In this document: positions 1 to 10,528 of the stretch, one piece after another
How the letters are laid out: each line of letters opens with the position of its first letter
How positions within the stretch are numbered: the stretch's first letter is position 1
The notes under the pieces: generated by a model
Databases searched by the model: none
What the model was told of the DNA's origin: nothing
What the model saw: only the letters and a program-made list of their open reading frames with translations
NCBI GenBank assembly: GCA_026397515.1
Contig: JAPLUU010000005.1
Location: forward strand, 1-64,000
Origin: a candidate division SR1 bacterium
GTDB taxonomy: Bacteria; Patescibacteriota; Gracilibacteria; Absconditabacterales; Absconditicoccaceae
DNA: 64,000 nucleotides
Reading direction: 5' to 3'
Made by a program: the position numbers and the translations under genes

Positions 1-435
1 CTTTCAAATTATCTAACCTACATCGACGGTAATATCAAAAACATAGAAAATCCCGTACTTAAACAGCAAGGTGAAGCATATTATAGATTCCTTCAAAATA
101 TCGATATGCAACAATGATTAATCTTCAACAAAGAATTTTATATCATTGTTCCTTATTACGAAAGCGAACAAGACAAGGGACAAATCCAAAGGTCACGATG
201 GGGAAAATTACTCGATGTACTCAACGCCAAAGATAGTGTAGAAAAAGTTGTTACGAGATACAGACAGTTTCTCAAAGGAAGAAATTGATTAGATACAAGA
301 GTACATCTTATTATCGATGGCCTCAATGGTATGGGAATCGGTGCAGAAAAAATACCTACATCAGATATCATAAGTCTTATTTTTCGTTGTTATAATCCAT
401 TGCTTCATAGTTCTCAAGCACCACTTATTAAATAA
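1..435 (+). CDS. TraC-like conjugation protein, 3' end
   Basis: Open from the left edge to TAA at 433; the 5' end lies outside. The fragment (144 aa) has two in-frame UGA (Gly) codons. It contains FNKEFYIIVPYYE, a later VVTRYRQFLKG segment and the C-terminal pattern LNGMGIGAEKIPTSDIISL followed by FRCYNPL. This order resembles the small TraC-like proteins found beside VirB4 ATPases in CPR conjugation or type IV secretion clusters, where they are thought to be cytoplasmic or membrane-associated partners of the ATPase. The family is inferred from memory of these motifs, not from a search. It is followed at once by a strong hairpin terminator. Confidence 0.55.
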
Positions 436-456
436 ATAGAGAAAATATAATACAAT

Positions 457-484
457 AAAAATCCGCGATTAAGCGGATTTTTTT
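457..484. terminator. Bidirectional rho-independent terminator
   Basis: Stem AAATCCGC / GCGGATTT with a GATTAA loop, flanked by an A-run on the left and a T-run on the right. It can stop both the TraC-like gene (plus) and the DUF1846 gene (minus), which converge here. Confidence 0.85.
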
Positions 485-502
485 ATGTTTTTTGTTTGAT
501 TA

Positions 503-1612
503 TTATAGCTTCATATCTAAATCATATTTTTTATCTTCACAATATTTTTTAGCTTTTGCATACAACTCATCACATTTTGCTGTTCGTTCTTGTTTGCCTT
601 CTTTTCTATCAACCTGTTCCTGATACCATACTTTTCTTCTTTCGATTTCATGAAGTGAAGCAATACTAACTATCTCATCACTAGTGATAGCCATACCTGC
701 ACAGCTGATTCCCATGTCCGTAGGGGATTGATATTTGACCATGTAATTTTTGTGATTGACAATTTTTTTTGCAATATCCATAACGATTTCAAATGCTTCC
801 ATATCTCTATTATAATTTACAGAATCTTGTCCGTATGCCTTTTTATGATATGTATCCATCATATTATAATCACCGATATCTACCGTTGCAGCTTCGTATG
901 CTAAATTCACAGGATGTTCAAGTGCGATATTCCAGATAGGAAATGTTTCATATTTTGCATATCCGGATTTTACATCGATCTGATGATCGAGATAAATCTG
1001 TCCGAGACAGGTAGACATTTTTCCGCTACTGGAAGCGGCTCCGGTGACCAATATCAAATTCTTCGTCAATGGAATATGATCATCATTACCAAATCCATCA
1101 TCACTGAGAATAGTGTCCGTGTTGTGAGGATATCAGGTTATCTTGTATCTTTCCCGTACTCTGTATTGTTTTCTTTGAAAATCTTTTTCAAATTCAAGAA
1201 TTACATCAAACATATTCCCGACATCAATATTATTGATCACAATATGTGGTTTGATTCAAATATTTTTTTCTATATTTCTAATAAGCTGATAAACATACTC
1301 TTTATAATCGATATTCTGATTGCTCAATTGTCTGTTGGATAAGATGTCGTTTGCATTTACACAAAACAAAATTTCAGCCTGACCCTTCAATGATTCAAAT
1401 ATTTTTTTCTTTGATTCTGGATCAAATCCTGGCAAAACTCTTGCTGCATGGGTATCATTCATAAATTTTCCACCAATCTCCAAATATAATCTTCAACCAC
1501 CAAAATTAGCGATTCTATCGAGAATTTTTTCCTTTTGAAGTCTGATATACTTGTTACCATCAAATCCATGTTTTTTATAGTTGATGATATCAGTTGAATT
1601 GATCACGTTCAT
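503..1612 (-). CDS. DUF1846 (UPF0371) family protein, short form
   Basis: 369 aa with ATG at 1612 and TAA at 503. The N-terminal part has LYLEIGGKFMNDTHAARVLP, and the middle has the P-loop-like TKNLILVTGAASSSGKMSTC, then GYAKYETFPIWN, HPVNLAYEAATVDIGDYNMM and VNYNRD. These are hallmarks of the DUF1846/UPF0371 family, whose biochemical role I do not know. Family members are usually near 490-500 aa. This one ends soon after the SPTDMG motif with a Lys/Glu-rich tail and so lacks the usual C-terminal domain of about 130 aa. It is monocistronic, with a 256-base leader upstream and the shared terminator downstream. Confidence 0.85.
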
Positions 1613-1932
1613 GTGAAGATACGAGAAGCTAAATGAGACACAACTAAAACCTGATTTTTTATGAGGGTTTTATGATGTCGAATGTATACCTGAAGAATTG
1701 AAGGTATAAATATACCTAAGTATATTCGTATTTTCACCTTTTTGCAAATTTTAGCTATGAAAGTACTATATTCCCTTGCGTTTTGATGAATTTATTGTGA
1801 TAATTGTTTGTTTTTTAGATAAACGATTATAAAAATATTCTTTCATAGAGAGTTTTTTTTTGTTTGTTAAAAAAAGCTACATAGAGATTGTTTCCTATGT
1901 AGCCGTAGTATGAAATGTATTAATTATTTCTA
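1613..1932. other. Intergenic leader and terminator region
   Basis: No convincing gene. On the minus strand it holds the lemA terminator (1869-1903) and then a long A/T-rich leader of the DUF1846 gene. The leader has two weak hairpins (AGGTATA..TATACCT; AAAACC..GGTTTT). One 26-codon minus ORF (1766-1846) is too short to support. Confidence 0.5.
1869..1903 (-). terminator. Terminator of lemA
   Basis: On the minus strand, GCTACATAGG and CTATGTAGC pair around an AAACAATCT loop, followed by a T-run (1869-1875 as A on plus). Confidence 0.85.
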
Positions 1933-2487
1933 TTAAAATTGAACTTTTGGTGCTTGTTTTTCTGACTCAGTTATAGTAAAATATGATGTTTCATTTTTGT
2001 ATCCAAACACACCAGCAACAATATTATTAGGAAAGGTCATAACAGCATTATTATATTCTTTGATGGTTGCATTATAATATCTTCTAGAACCTGCAATTTG
2101 GTTTTCTATATCACTAAGTTCGGTTTGTAATTGAAGAAAATTAGTATTTGCTTTGAGCTCAGGATAGTTTTCAGAAGTAGCAAATAATGTTTTAAGCGCA
2201 CCTGTTAAACTAGCATCAGCCTTTGCTTTTTCATCTAGAGCTGTTGCACTCATCCATTGTGTTCTTGCTTTAGTAAGCTCTTCGAGTGTTGATTTTTCAT
2301 GACCCGTATATCACTTTACCGTGTTTACCAAATTATCAACGAGATCGACTCTCATTTTCATTTGTACATCCATATCTGAAAAAGCATTTGCGATAGCATT
2401 TTTCAATGAAATAATTTTGTTATACATTACTACAAAGATTGCGATGATTATAATAACAATAGCAATGATGATATAGGTTGTATTCAT
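1933..2487 (-). CDS. lemA: LemA family protein
   Basis: 184 aa. The start chosen is ATG at 2487; an in-frame TTG lies three codons upstream. Residues 1-22 form one hydrophobic helix (NTTYIIIAIVIIIIAIFVVM), followed by the classic LemA order: YNKIISLKNAIANAFSDMDV, then MRVDLVDNLVNTVKGY (the G is UGA), and a coiled helical body with the tyrosine pair in SRRYYNATIKEYN. It ends with the typical FGY....F tail. LemA proteins are N-terminally anchored helical bundles of unclear function. The neighbour upstream in the same direction is a DUF2207 protein, a pairing common in many bacteria, so the two probably act together at the membrane. Confidence 0.93.
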
Positions 2488-2560
2488 AGTTGTCAAAAGA
2501 AAAAAATAAAAGAATTATTATAGAGTAATATATGATTTTTTATGGTGCTTGCAATGGTAA

Positions 2561-4162
2561 TTATCGACTACCTCATCAACCTCAACCACCACCTCATCAT
2601 GATGAACCACCACCTCAGAATCCACTTCTTCAACTGCTAGGTGCTATACTATTTGTCTGGATTGCACTACTCATTACCATAAAAGATGCTACATTAATTC
2701 CTCTTCCATTTCCACTAACATATCGGTTTTTTGATGATGTTTGTAAGAGGTCTTCGATACGGGTCAATAATTTAGTTTCTAAGCCAAATACTACTGCCCA
2801 TGGTAACAATTTATTGATATATTCTGGATCATTTTTGAGTTCGCTTTCAATAACTGGTCTTTCTACTTTTTCTAGGAATTCTTTATATCCACGCATTTGG
2901 TCAAAAAGAATTTCTCATGCTGGAGTAAGCGTATTGCTCAGTCATAAAAATCAACCTGATTGTGTCAAATTGCTTTTGTTAAATTTATCTTGTATGGTTG
3001 TAAAAATTGTAGTAACCTTTTTATAAGTTGTAGAATCTATCTCTATCGTGTCCAAATTTTTGTCATAAACACCAAAGAAACTTTGAAATAAAACATCTTC
3101 AAATGCTGTTGTTCATATTGGTTTTGTTCCTGTTTCTATAAATTTATATTTGTTTGTTTTGATAAGTCCAAAGAGATATTTACCACTATAATTTTCTATC
3201 TTAATCCATCATCTAGTAGCTCGATAGTAGATCAAAGCAGAAAATATTTTTGGTTCTTCCGCCATATATCGAAACCAAAAAGCTTCTGGTACTTCAATAT
3301 TTTTTGGTGGAGTATAATAAATAGTTACCGCTTTTTTACTTGATCGATATCATTTTTTTTTGTTTGATGCAATTTTCAATATCTTTTTTATTATAGATAC
3401 AAAAACTACAAAAAATAATACGGGAAAAAGAAAAATTATTTTATCAAAAATTGGGCTACTATTTTGTTGGATTTGTTGATCTAATATTTCGTAGTTTGCA
3501 GGTAAAGTGAAATATTCCGATCAAAAATTTAGTCCTATAGTCAATCCTTCATTAGGATTCAGAATTATATTTTTGAGTGATCATGCAATGGTTGTATATG
3601 ATGTCTGTTTCATAGATAGACCGTCGGTATTCTTTGCTCAATTAGGTCCATAGAGTGCAAAGAGTTCTCCTGATAAAAATTTGTGAGCTTGGGGAAATGT
3701 GATAGAAAAAGTGATATTTTTAATGCTTGTATTTCGCTGATTCCCAATAATATTTCGATAGAGTTCTTGATGGCTTCATCAAGTTGTTTGAAAACTGGTA
3801 ATAGGATTTTGTACATCATATGAGATAATATACGTATGTTCACCGAATATTGTTTTGTCCGCAGATCCTAATTTGAGCGAATAATTACCATTTTCAATGG
3901 TGTTTGCTGCTATAGGATCATTACTAGCAGTCAAGTTTTCTATCAGAAAATTACGTTCATTAGCGTATATCGGTATCTCTCTATAGATTCCATGTCTCGC
4001 TTCAGAAAAATTTGCGGTAATATTTTCTACGACATGCATAGATCCATTGGTATTGAGATTTATATCAACAGCATATCTACTTATCGTATAGCCACCTTCG
4101 TCCGCTGAAGCAAATCATAGACCAATCATGAGTACTACTAAAAAAAGAAGTAACTTTTTCAT
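2561..4162 (-). CDS. DUF2207 membrane protein
   Basis: 533 aa, ATG at 4162, TAA at 2561. It begins with a signal peptide (KKLLLFLVVLMIGLGFASA). Next comes the extracellular beta domain typical of DUF2207 (SMHVVENITANF, GIYREIPIY, TYIISYDVQNPI), then a transmembrane helix near residue 240 (about 3400-3460). After a cytoplasmic part, a hydrophobic segment ends in a Gly/Ser-rich tail made mostly of UGA and GGT codons, as is usual for this family. The function is unknown. It lies between uvrA (92 bases upstream) and lemA (73 bases downstream), all on the minus strand. Confidence 0.9.
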
Positions 4163-4195
4163 CCTTATTTTTGAAAAATAAAACAATTACATATA

Positions 4196-4213
4196 TACTA
4201 TATCAGTATAGTA
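4196..4213. promoter_or_regulatory. Perfect inverted repeat upstream of DUF2207 gene
   Basis: TACTATA-TCAG-TATAGTA lies 34 bases before the DUF2207 start, in the short gap after uvrA. It overlaps TATACT/TATAGT hexamers, so it may be a promoter with an operator. No regulator is identified. Confidence 0.35.
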
Positions 4214-4253
4214 ACTATTTTTTTCATTTTATCAATAATGGTACGCACTTTCT

Positions 4254-7244
4254 TTATTTCACTAGTTTTCCATCTTCTAACCTGATTACATCATCAGCAA
4301 ACTTCAAAATATTTTTATCATGCTCAATCATCAGGATAGTATCTCATTTATTCAAAAATTCTTTGATTACTTTCAATAATTTTACGATATCTTCCGAATG
4401 AAGTCCAACCGTAGGTTCATCCAAGAAGTACATCGTATGTCCTTTATACGATTTCAACAAATGTTTTACTAATTTCAATCTCTGACTTTCTCCACCGGAA
4501 AGCATATGGGCTGGTTGTCCCATCCTCAAATATCCGAGTCATATATCCACCATCAGTTGTAAATCTTCACGGATATGATCGATTTCGGAAAAGAATTCTA
4601 AAGCATCGTCGATATACATTCCTAATACCTCGGAGATAGTCTTTCCTCTTCGTTTGATTGCCAAGATTTCTGTCTTATATCTTTTCCCCTGACAGAGTTC
4701 ACATGGTATGTACGTATCAGGAAGAAATTGTAATTCCACTTTTTTATATCCATAGCCATCACAGGCAGGACACGCTCATTTATTGGAATTAAAACTGAAA
4801 TAGCTGGCATTGAAACCGAGATATTTACTATCAGTTGTTCCTGCATACAACTGTCTGATATGGTCAAACGTACCGATAAATGTAGAAGGACATGATCTTG
4901 GAGTTTTTCCGATACTTGTCTGATCTACATAAATAGTATTTTTGATTTCTTCGTGGCCGATGATAGTTTCTACAGCCAAGTCCTTATGAAATTCTTGGAG
5001 TGCTAAACTTTCATAGTGTTCATATTTTTCTTTGTTCATCACCGGAGCAGCAAGGATATCTTGTCGATTCCATCATTGTTTCAAAAGTTCCAATCTTATA
5101 AAACTTTGGATAAATTTTTGTTTTTCATTCAAAAATTTAAATAGCGTGGTATACATGAGCGTCGTTTTTCCAGCACCAGAAGGTCAAGTTATGATAGTAA
5201 ATGTTCCGAGTCTGATATTCACATCAACATCCTTAAGATTATGTTTCGATGCTTTTTTTATCTTCACCACATTGTTGCTTGGTTTATGTTCAAAATCAAT
5301 AGATACTTTTTTCTTGCCGAGAATATACTGCGCAGTCAAGGTATCAGATTTTAAAAAGTCATCATAGGTACCGTTAAACATCAGGTTACCACCAAAGTCT
5401 CCAGCACCTGGTCAAATCTCAACCACCCAATCAGATTCCTTGATAAATTCTTCGTTATGTTCCACAACGATAATAGTATTTCCCATTTCTCTCAATTTTT
5501 TAATCGCCACAATCGCTCTTTTTATCTCTCTATCATCGAGTCCAATCGTCGGTTCATCGAGTACATAGATGATTCCTGTCAATTTATTTCCCAACTGTTT
5601 AGCGAGTCTTAGTCTCTGAATTTCTCATCATGATAGGGTATCTATTCCTCTATGAAGACTCAGATATCCAAGTCATAATTCCTGAATAGTTTTTGCTCTA
5701 TCATTGAGTGGATTGATAATTCTTTGTATCAATGTCTGATCTTTACTCGCATGATCTTTATACAAATCTACGAAGCTAATCATATCATTGAGCGGCATTC
5801 TTTGGAGGTCGGCTATATTATATTTACCTGATTGAATTTTTTCTTTTGCTTTACTTGTGAACGTCAAAAACACATTCAGACTTTCTTTCTTAAGTTTTGT
5901 TCCTCCACATTCATTACAATCTTTCATATCGAGCATCGCTTGAAAATCTACGGTCAAAAGACCCTTTGCATATTGGTCTTTGATAATTTCTTCGATACCT
6001 TTATAGGTCATACTGATAAATTTACCACCATAATTTACTCTCAATAATTCCTCATCACCAAAGAGTACGACATGTTGAAATCGTTCGGGTAAATCTTTCC
6101 AAAGTTTGTCAGGATCGATGCTATATTTTTGTGCTAACTTCAAAAGCAATGACTGTCCAAGATTAGAATCTCTTCGTGGTAAAATAGCTTTCATATACGG
6201 ACTGATAGGATCCAACATTTTATCGAAATCTATCTGCAAGATTTCACCGATACCATGACACGTTGAACATGCTCATTCCTGTCTGTTTGGTGAAAAATGC
6301 TGAGGGGTAAATTCAGGATAGGTAATATTACAATCCGGACAATACATCTTATCCGTGAACCATTGGATTTCATTTTTCGCTTTAGCTTTTTTACTTCAGG
6401 TTTCGGTGATATAGATTCCAAACTTTTTAAACTCTGCTAATATTTTGATAATATCTTCTTTCAATCTTCATAATTTTTCTGCTTCTACCGTGACACGATC
6501 ATAAATCCCGTAGGTAGTGATAGGAAAATATTCAGCAGGTACATTCGGCGTCTCGAGGTAGAAATATTCAATAGGTTCCAGAGTATCTTTTTTCTTTATC
6601 TTCGCTCAGTTTTCATCTTTTACTGTCGTATCAGCGACGAGCAAATAACGGGTAAATCCTTTTCATTTTTCTACTTTATTCCTATTTTTTTTGACAAAAT
6701 CTGTGAGGTCTTCTTTCTTTTCAAAGCGACCAGATTCTTGCAAAAGATATATTTTCTGACCCATGTAACTGGTTTGAATCTCAGTCATTACCTGCTCGAT
6801 GGTCTGTGGTTTGATCTCCTTTCCACAACTATAACAATAACTATCACCGAGTTTTGCATACAACAATCTCAAGTAATCATCAATCTCTGTAAGCGTTCCT
6901 ACCGAGCTTCTTGAGTTACCCGCTTTCTTATTCTGTTCAATCGCAATCGCAGGGGAGAGTCCGCTACAATGATCGATTTCTGGTCTTTCTCATAAATTGA
7001 AAAATTGTCTCAAATAACTCGAAAGTGATTCGATATATCTATATTGTCCTTCTTTATAAATAGTGTCGAAGGCGAGAGAAGACTTACCAGAACCAGAAAC
7101 TCAGGTGATCGTAATCAGCTTATTTTTAGGAATTTCGATATCGATATTTCTGAGATTGTGAGTTTTAATTCACTGGAAAGTAATCTTGTTCTCCAGACTT
7201 CCAAGATTTGCAATCATATGTTTTTCTACAGATTTTTTTGCCAT
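4254..7244 (-). CDS. uvrA: UvrABC system protein A
   Basis: 996 aa, slightly longer than the usual 940. UvrA is the damage-recognition ABC ATPase of nucleotide excision repair. Features in order: Walker [12 protein letters not shown] near residue 48; [16 protein letters not shown]; zinc-finger cysteines ([16 protein letters not shown]); first ABC signature and Walker B with [14 protein letters not shown] near residue 550; second Walker region; CPAC/CELC zinc finger; second signature [11 protein letters not shown] near 915; and [11 protein letters not shown]. Many UGA codons fall on glycines of these motifs. The start at 7244 lies 4 bases after the upstream gene, so translation is probably coupled. 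No uvrB or uvrC is in the window. Confidence 0.97.
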
Positions 7245-7248
7245 ACTA

Positions 7249-8733
7249 CTAATTATTTAATCAAGGTAAAGTAGTTCATGTTTCTCAAATTATAATATTT
7301 TGAACAGGTTTTTGCTGTAACGCAGTATCTATTTTTTCTAATAAGGACTTTCTAAGTTGTTCTAATATATCTTGTCTTGCTTTTAAACCGTTTAGGATAT
7401 TCATACGAGGAACGAACTCGTCTACAAGTTTCAATCCCAAAGGATTTTTTATTCCTGTGATATCTAGATAAGGATAGACGAATGTTTTATATAAGTTGGA
7501 GAGATAGCTATCAGATGGCTGATTTTCATATATATATGGAGTATTTTCTATGAGATGATATATATAATCATCGAATAGTTTTTTAGTCTCACCCTTATTC
7601 ATAAAGAAAGATGCCGGTGATTCTTGTAAGGTATTAATCTCTAATATGTGTTCATATAGCATACTGTTTTTAAATATATCTTGGCCATCGACAGGTTCCT
7701 GTAAAAGCTGTTTGAAATCGAGGAGATTCTGTTGTGGTATATCGTATTTTTCAAGTATCAATCAAAGCGTTTCCATATAATCAGTGAGGTAGGCATATCA
7801 TAAAAGTGTATTAATCAATCCTCATCATCCTTTATATAAAGCACTTCCAAATGAATATTGTAAAATAATATATTGAGAACATCTATCATAGTCTTGTTTG
7901 TGACAATAATAAAGTCCCCAAATACCAATTATATTTCTTTCGTAATTATTAATCAATATATCGTCTATTCAAGATAAGATAGCGTTTTTTGGATATTGAA
8001 ATTGATGTGTATAAAGTATTCATGATAACCCATCTATAAAGGTATCTACCTTCTCCTGCCCAATCGCTTGTATGCTATGATCTACAGCATTAACGAAAGA
8101 ATCTATTTTGTCCTGATATGCTTGTCATGTAATATATGAAGTGAGAACTCCGCTTGTATTATGAACTCATAAATCTTGTATACTCATAAATTGATTGCCT
8201 GAAATATTTTGGAAAAATCCAGAGATCGTAGAATCTTTTTCGATGAAATTTTTTGTCAGAAGAAATCAATTGTCCTGTGGTGTTAAGATTGTATCATATC
8301 ATGAAAGTTCGAAATAGCCTTCCGGTATATCTTTGAGTATATTACTTTGATTATATATGATAAAATAGTAAAGAAACAATATACCTATGAATGACAAAAA
8401 CACTACAAAAAATAATCTTTTGATTGGTTTCCTTGAGATTATTTTTGGATTATTCTCTATCTGATCTGATTCTTTGATTTTTGTTTTCCTATGTATGATA
8501 AAGATAAAAATCAATGAGATAATAATACAAACCACAGTTACAAGAATAGCCATCTTTTGAAGATCAGGAAAATATGATCTATAATATCCTATGATATCAT
8601 TTCCAAGAGTGTGTGCATATTTTATGACAAACAGAAAGAACCATTGAAAGAATATTACCAATAAACTTCACAAAAAGCTTACAAAAGCTAATAATCGTAA
8701 TAATTTAGGAATTTTTTTGTATTTTTTTTCCAT
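7249..8733 (-). CDS. Hypothetical membrane protein upstream of uvrA
   Basis: 494 aa, ATG at 8733, TAG at 7249. I do not recognise the family. Three hydrophobic segments lie in the first 130 residues: about 12-35 (LLVIFFQWFFLFVI), 55-78 (AILVTVVCIIISLIFIFII) and 108-128 (LFFVVFLSFIGILFLYYFII). The rest (about 360 aa) is polar and helical, probably outside the membrane, with no motif I can name. The tail reads through three UGA codons (NIIIGETGTTLPGLNN). It ends 4 bases before uvrA, but that may only reflect operon packing. Confidence 0.75.
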
Positions 8734-8755
8734 TGTTGTAAACAAAATATTAAAA

Positions 8756-8812
8756 TTTTTGTAGGGGCGGATACTATCCGCCTAGGCGATTGATAATCGC
8801 CCTTACAAAAAA
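8756..8812. repeat. REP-like double-palindrome element
   Basis: Two hairpins side by side (GGCGGATA.TATCCGCC and GGCGATTGATAATCGCC). They are enclosed by outer arms TTTTTGTAGGGGC / GCCCTTACAAAAA. The element is much more GC-rich than its surroundings and lies directly after the MazG-like stop codon, so it may also act as terminator or mRNA stabiliser. Confidence 0.75.
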
Positions 8813-8814
8813 TA

Positions 8815-9147
8815 TTATCTGACATCTGATCTTTGTTTGATTTTTTCCATCTTGTTTTTAAGTGCTGATTCAATGTCTACATTCATAAGTTTAGCCAAAC
8901 GAATGGTTACAAGAATCACATCAGCAAATTCGTCTGTAAGTGATTCAGGGGAATATCTAGCTAACTTTTCTTGTCTCACAAATCCCGTATGTCATAGAAT
9001 CTCAGAACTTAGTTCTCATACTTCTTCACTAAGTTTCATTGCTTGTGCAAAAATTCTTTTAGTGATATCTTCGTCACGATGAAATGTTCATTTGCCTAGA
9101 TCAGTCAATGTCCAATCAGCAAATTCCAATAGTTCTTTCATTTCCAT
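8815..9147 (-). CDS. MazG-like nucleotide pyrophosphohydrolase
   Basis: 110 aa, the length of a single MazG/RS21-C6-type domain. The metal-binding signature is complete: KLSEEVGELSSE (EExxE) in helix 2 and LTDEFADVILVTIRLA (ExxD) in helix 3. The N-terminus has FADWTLTDLGKGTFHRDED and the tail is a short basic helix. Such enzymes hydrolyse non-canonical or damaged NTPs to NMP and PPi in the cytoplasm. Of the five glycines I counted in the core, three are UGA. It lies 23 bases downstream of the DUF1653 gene in the same direction, probably one transcript. Confidence 0.88.
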
Positions 9148-9170
9148 GGAGTGAAATTAATAATGTAAAA

Positions 9171-9413
9171 TTATTCTCCTATATACATAAATCTTTCGAC
9201 TTCTTTTCCACCTGTCCCGTCTTTAGCGGGATCTACGATAACTTTTTCTTCAAATACTGTTTTAGGTCTCACTCGAAGTGTCATTTCTCATTGTCATTTT
9301 ACTGCATCATAGTGTTTGTAGACAATTGTATCTTCAAGTGTTTCGCTATGTTTTGCTATTCCGATGACTTCACAGATTGATCATTTATAATGTTTATATA
9401 TTCCGAGTTTCAT
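9171..9413 (-). CDS. DUF1653 family protein
   Basis: 80 aa. MKLGIYKHYKGSICEVIG, then AKHSETLEDTIVYKHYDAV, an LRVRPKTVFEEKV segment and a final RFMYIGE. This matches the small beta-rich DUF1653 family, which starts with a G.Y.HYKG..YEVIG motif and ends in RF.Y. The function is unknown. The two UGA codons in KGQGEM and one in KGS all fit glycine. It forms a likely two-gene unit with the MazG-like gene. Confidence 0.85.
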
Positions 9414-9446
9414 GGTTTAAAATTTCAATATGTAAATGTTTTTTTA

Positions 9447-9565
9447 TTTGTCTCCCTTTTTAAAAGGGAGAGGTATTCGCATTTCGCGGATGAGGGATTT
9501 CGTGTCACACGACTTAAATCCTCCTGTGCTTCCGCACCACCCCTCCTTTAGAAAAGGAGGACAAA
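9447..9565. repeat. MITE/REP-like element with terminal inverted repeats
   Basis: Ends TTTGTCTCCCTTTTTAAAAG and, on the opposite strand, TTTGTCCTCCTTTTCTAAAG form imperfect terminal inverted repeats of about 25 bases, each itself a hairpin. Between them lie small palindromes (TCGTGTCACACGA; GTGCTTCCGCAC). No coding potential. It separates the hydrolase gene from the DUF1653 gene. Confidence 0.7.
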
Positions 9566-9573
9566 AAAATTGT

Positions 9574-10410
9574 TTAATAGGTATTCTTGAGTTCCCAGTC
9601 TAACACTTTCAAAAATTTAGGTACCAATCAATATCTCAATGCTCCCGTAAAGTCAGGTCCATACCCATCAAATACATAATGTGGATTATTTGGTGTAGCA
9701 ACATATCAGCTTGCATCAGTTCCGGTAATCGTTCCGCCATTATATAATGCTGCATGGTTTACAAGTCATGTCCATGTAAATCAGGTGTACGTCAATTTGA
9801 TTCAGAGTTTGGTTTTATATTGTGTGTGTTTTGCTTTTGAAAAGTCGATGAAGTCTTGGATGGCTTTCAAAAAGGTAGCTTCCGTAATCTGTCCGGTTCC
9901 ATAATCTTTACTGATGATTTGGAAAGGACCATCACCATTGACTGGCATATAATAGCCACAATTTACCTCTCTATATCGCGTCGCAATCGTTAACGCTGTA
10001 GGGAAATTATTTGCAAAACTGATAGTATCCATCGTGTTATACCAACCGGTGCAGGTATCAGTTGTTGTGATATTTTGGCTGAAACCACTGATATATTGAT
10101 CGACAAAATCTTGTTTAGTTGTTTTGGAAAGTATCTTCACTTTCGCTTTTTCCGTATTCATCTCTGTGATTAGATAGAGTCATAATTCGTTCATATAATA
10201 ATTCACCTGTTCGTGGTTAGCAAACTGTTCTTGGAGTGTTTTCATCTGTGCGTAAAAATCTCGTTTACCTTTCATATCACCCGTAGTAATGGTATCGAGC
10301 TGCGTTTTTAAAAGTCTGACCTGAACAAGATCTTGGCTTGTTGGTGTATACGCAAAAACGCTTCATAACAAAAGCGTACCTAGTATAAGGGTAAAAATTT
10401 TTTTCATCAT
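9574..10410 (-). CDS. Secreted lysozyme/lytic transglycosylase-like protein
   Basis: 278 aa. A signal peptide (KKIFTLILGTLLLGSVFAYT) is followed by a helical region with NHEQVNYYMNELG. The lysozyme-like core then has PTALTIATRYREVNCGYYMP and NGDGPFQI, which resembles the transglycosylase pattern in which a helix carries the catalytic Glu and a G.fQI strand follows. The Glu of RYREVNC is the likely acid. The C-terminal part has ALYNGGTITG and YVFDGYGPDF. I infer peptidoglycan cleavage in the envelope. It is the third gene after two VirB6/TrbL-like genes, as expected for a hydrolase that helps a secretion channel cross the wall. A specific family is not assigned. Confidence 0.7.
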
Positions 10411-10528
10411 AATGTGTACATGTAAAAAAGACAGATGTCCGTCAAAGCGGAAGTCCATTTTTCAATATAACATTCTCTAAAAGTGTTGCAAGGAGAAAAA
10501 TAGTATTTATGTATAATAGAGTGGTGAT

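Noticed and set aside
1766-1846. 26-codon minus-strand ORF in the DUF1846 leader
   Set aside because: Short, no ribosome-binding site or conservation evidence; chance ORF possible in A/T-rich DNA.
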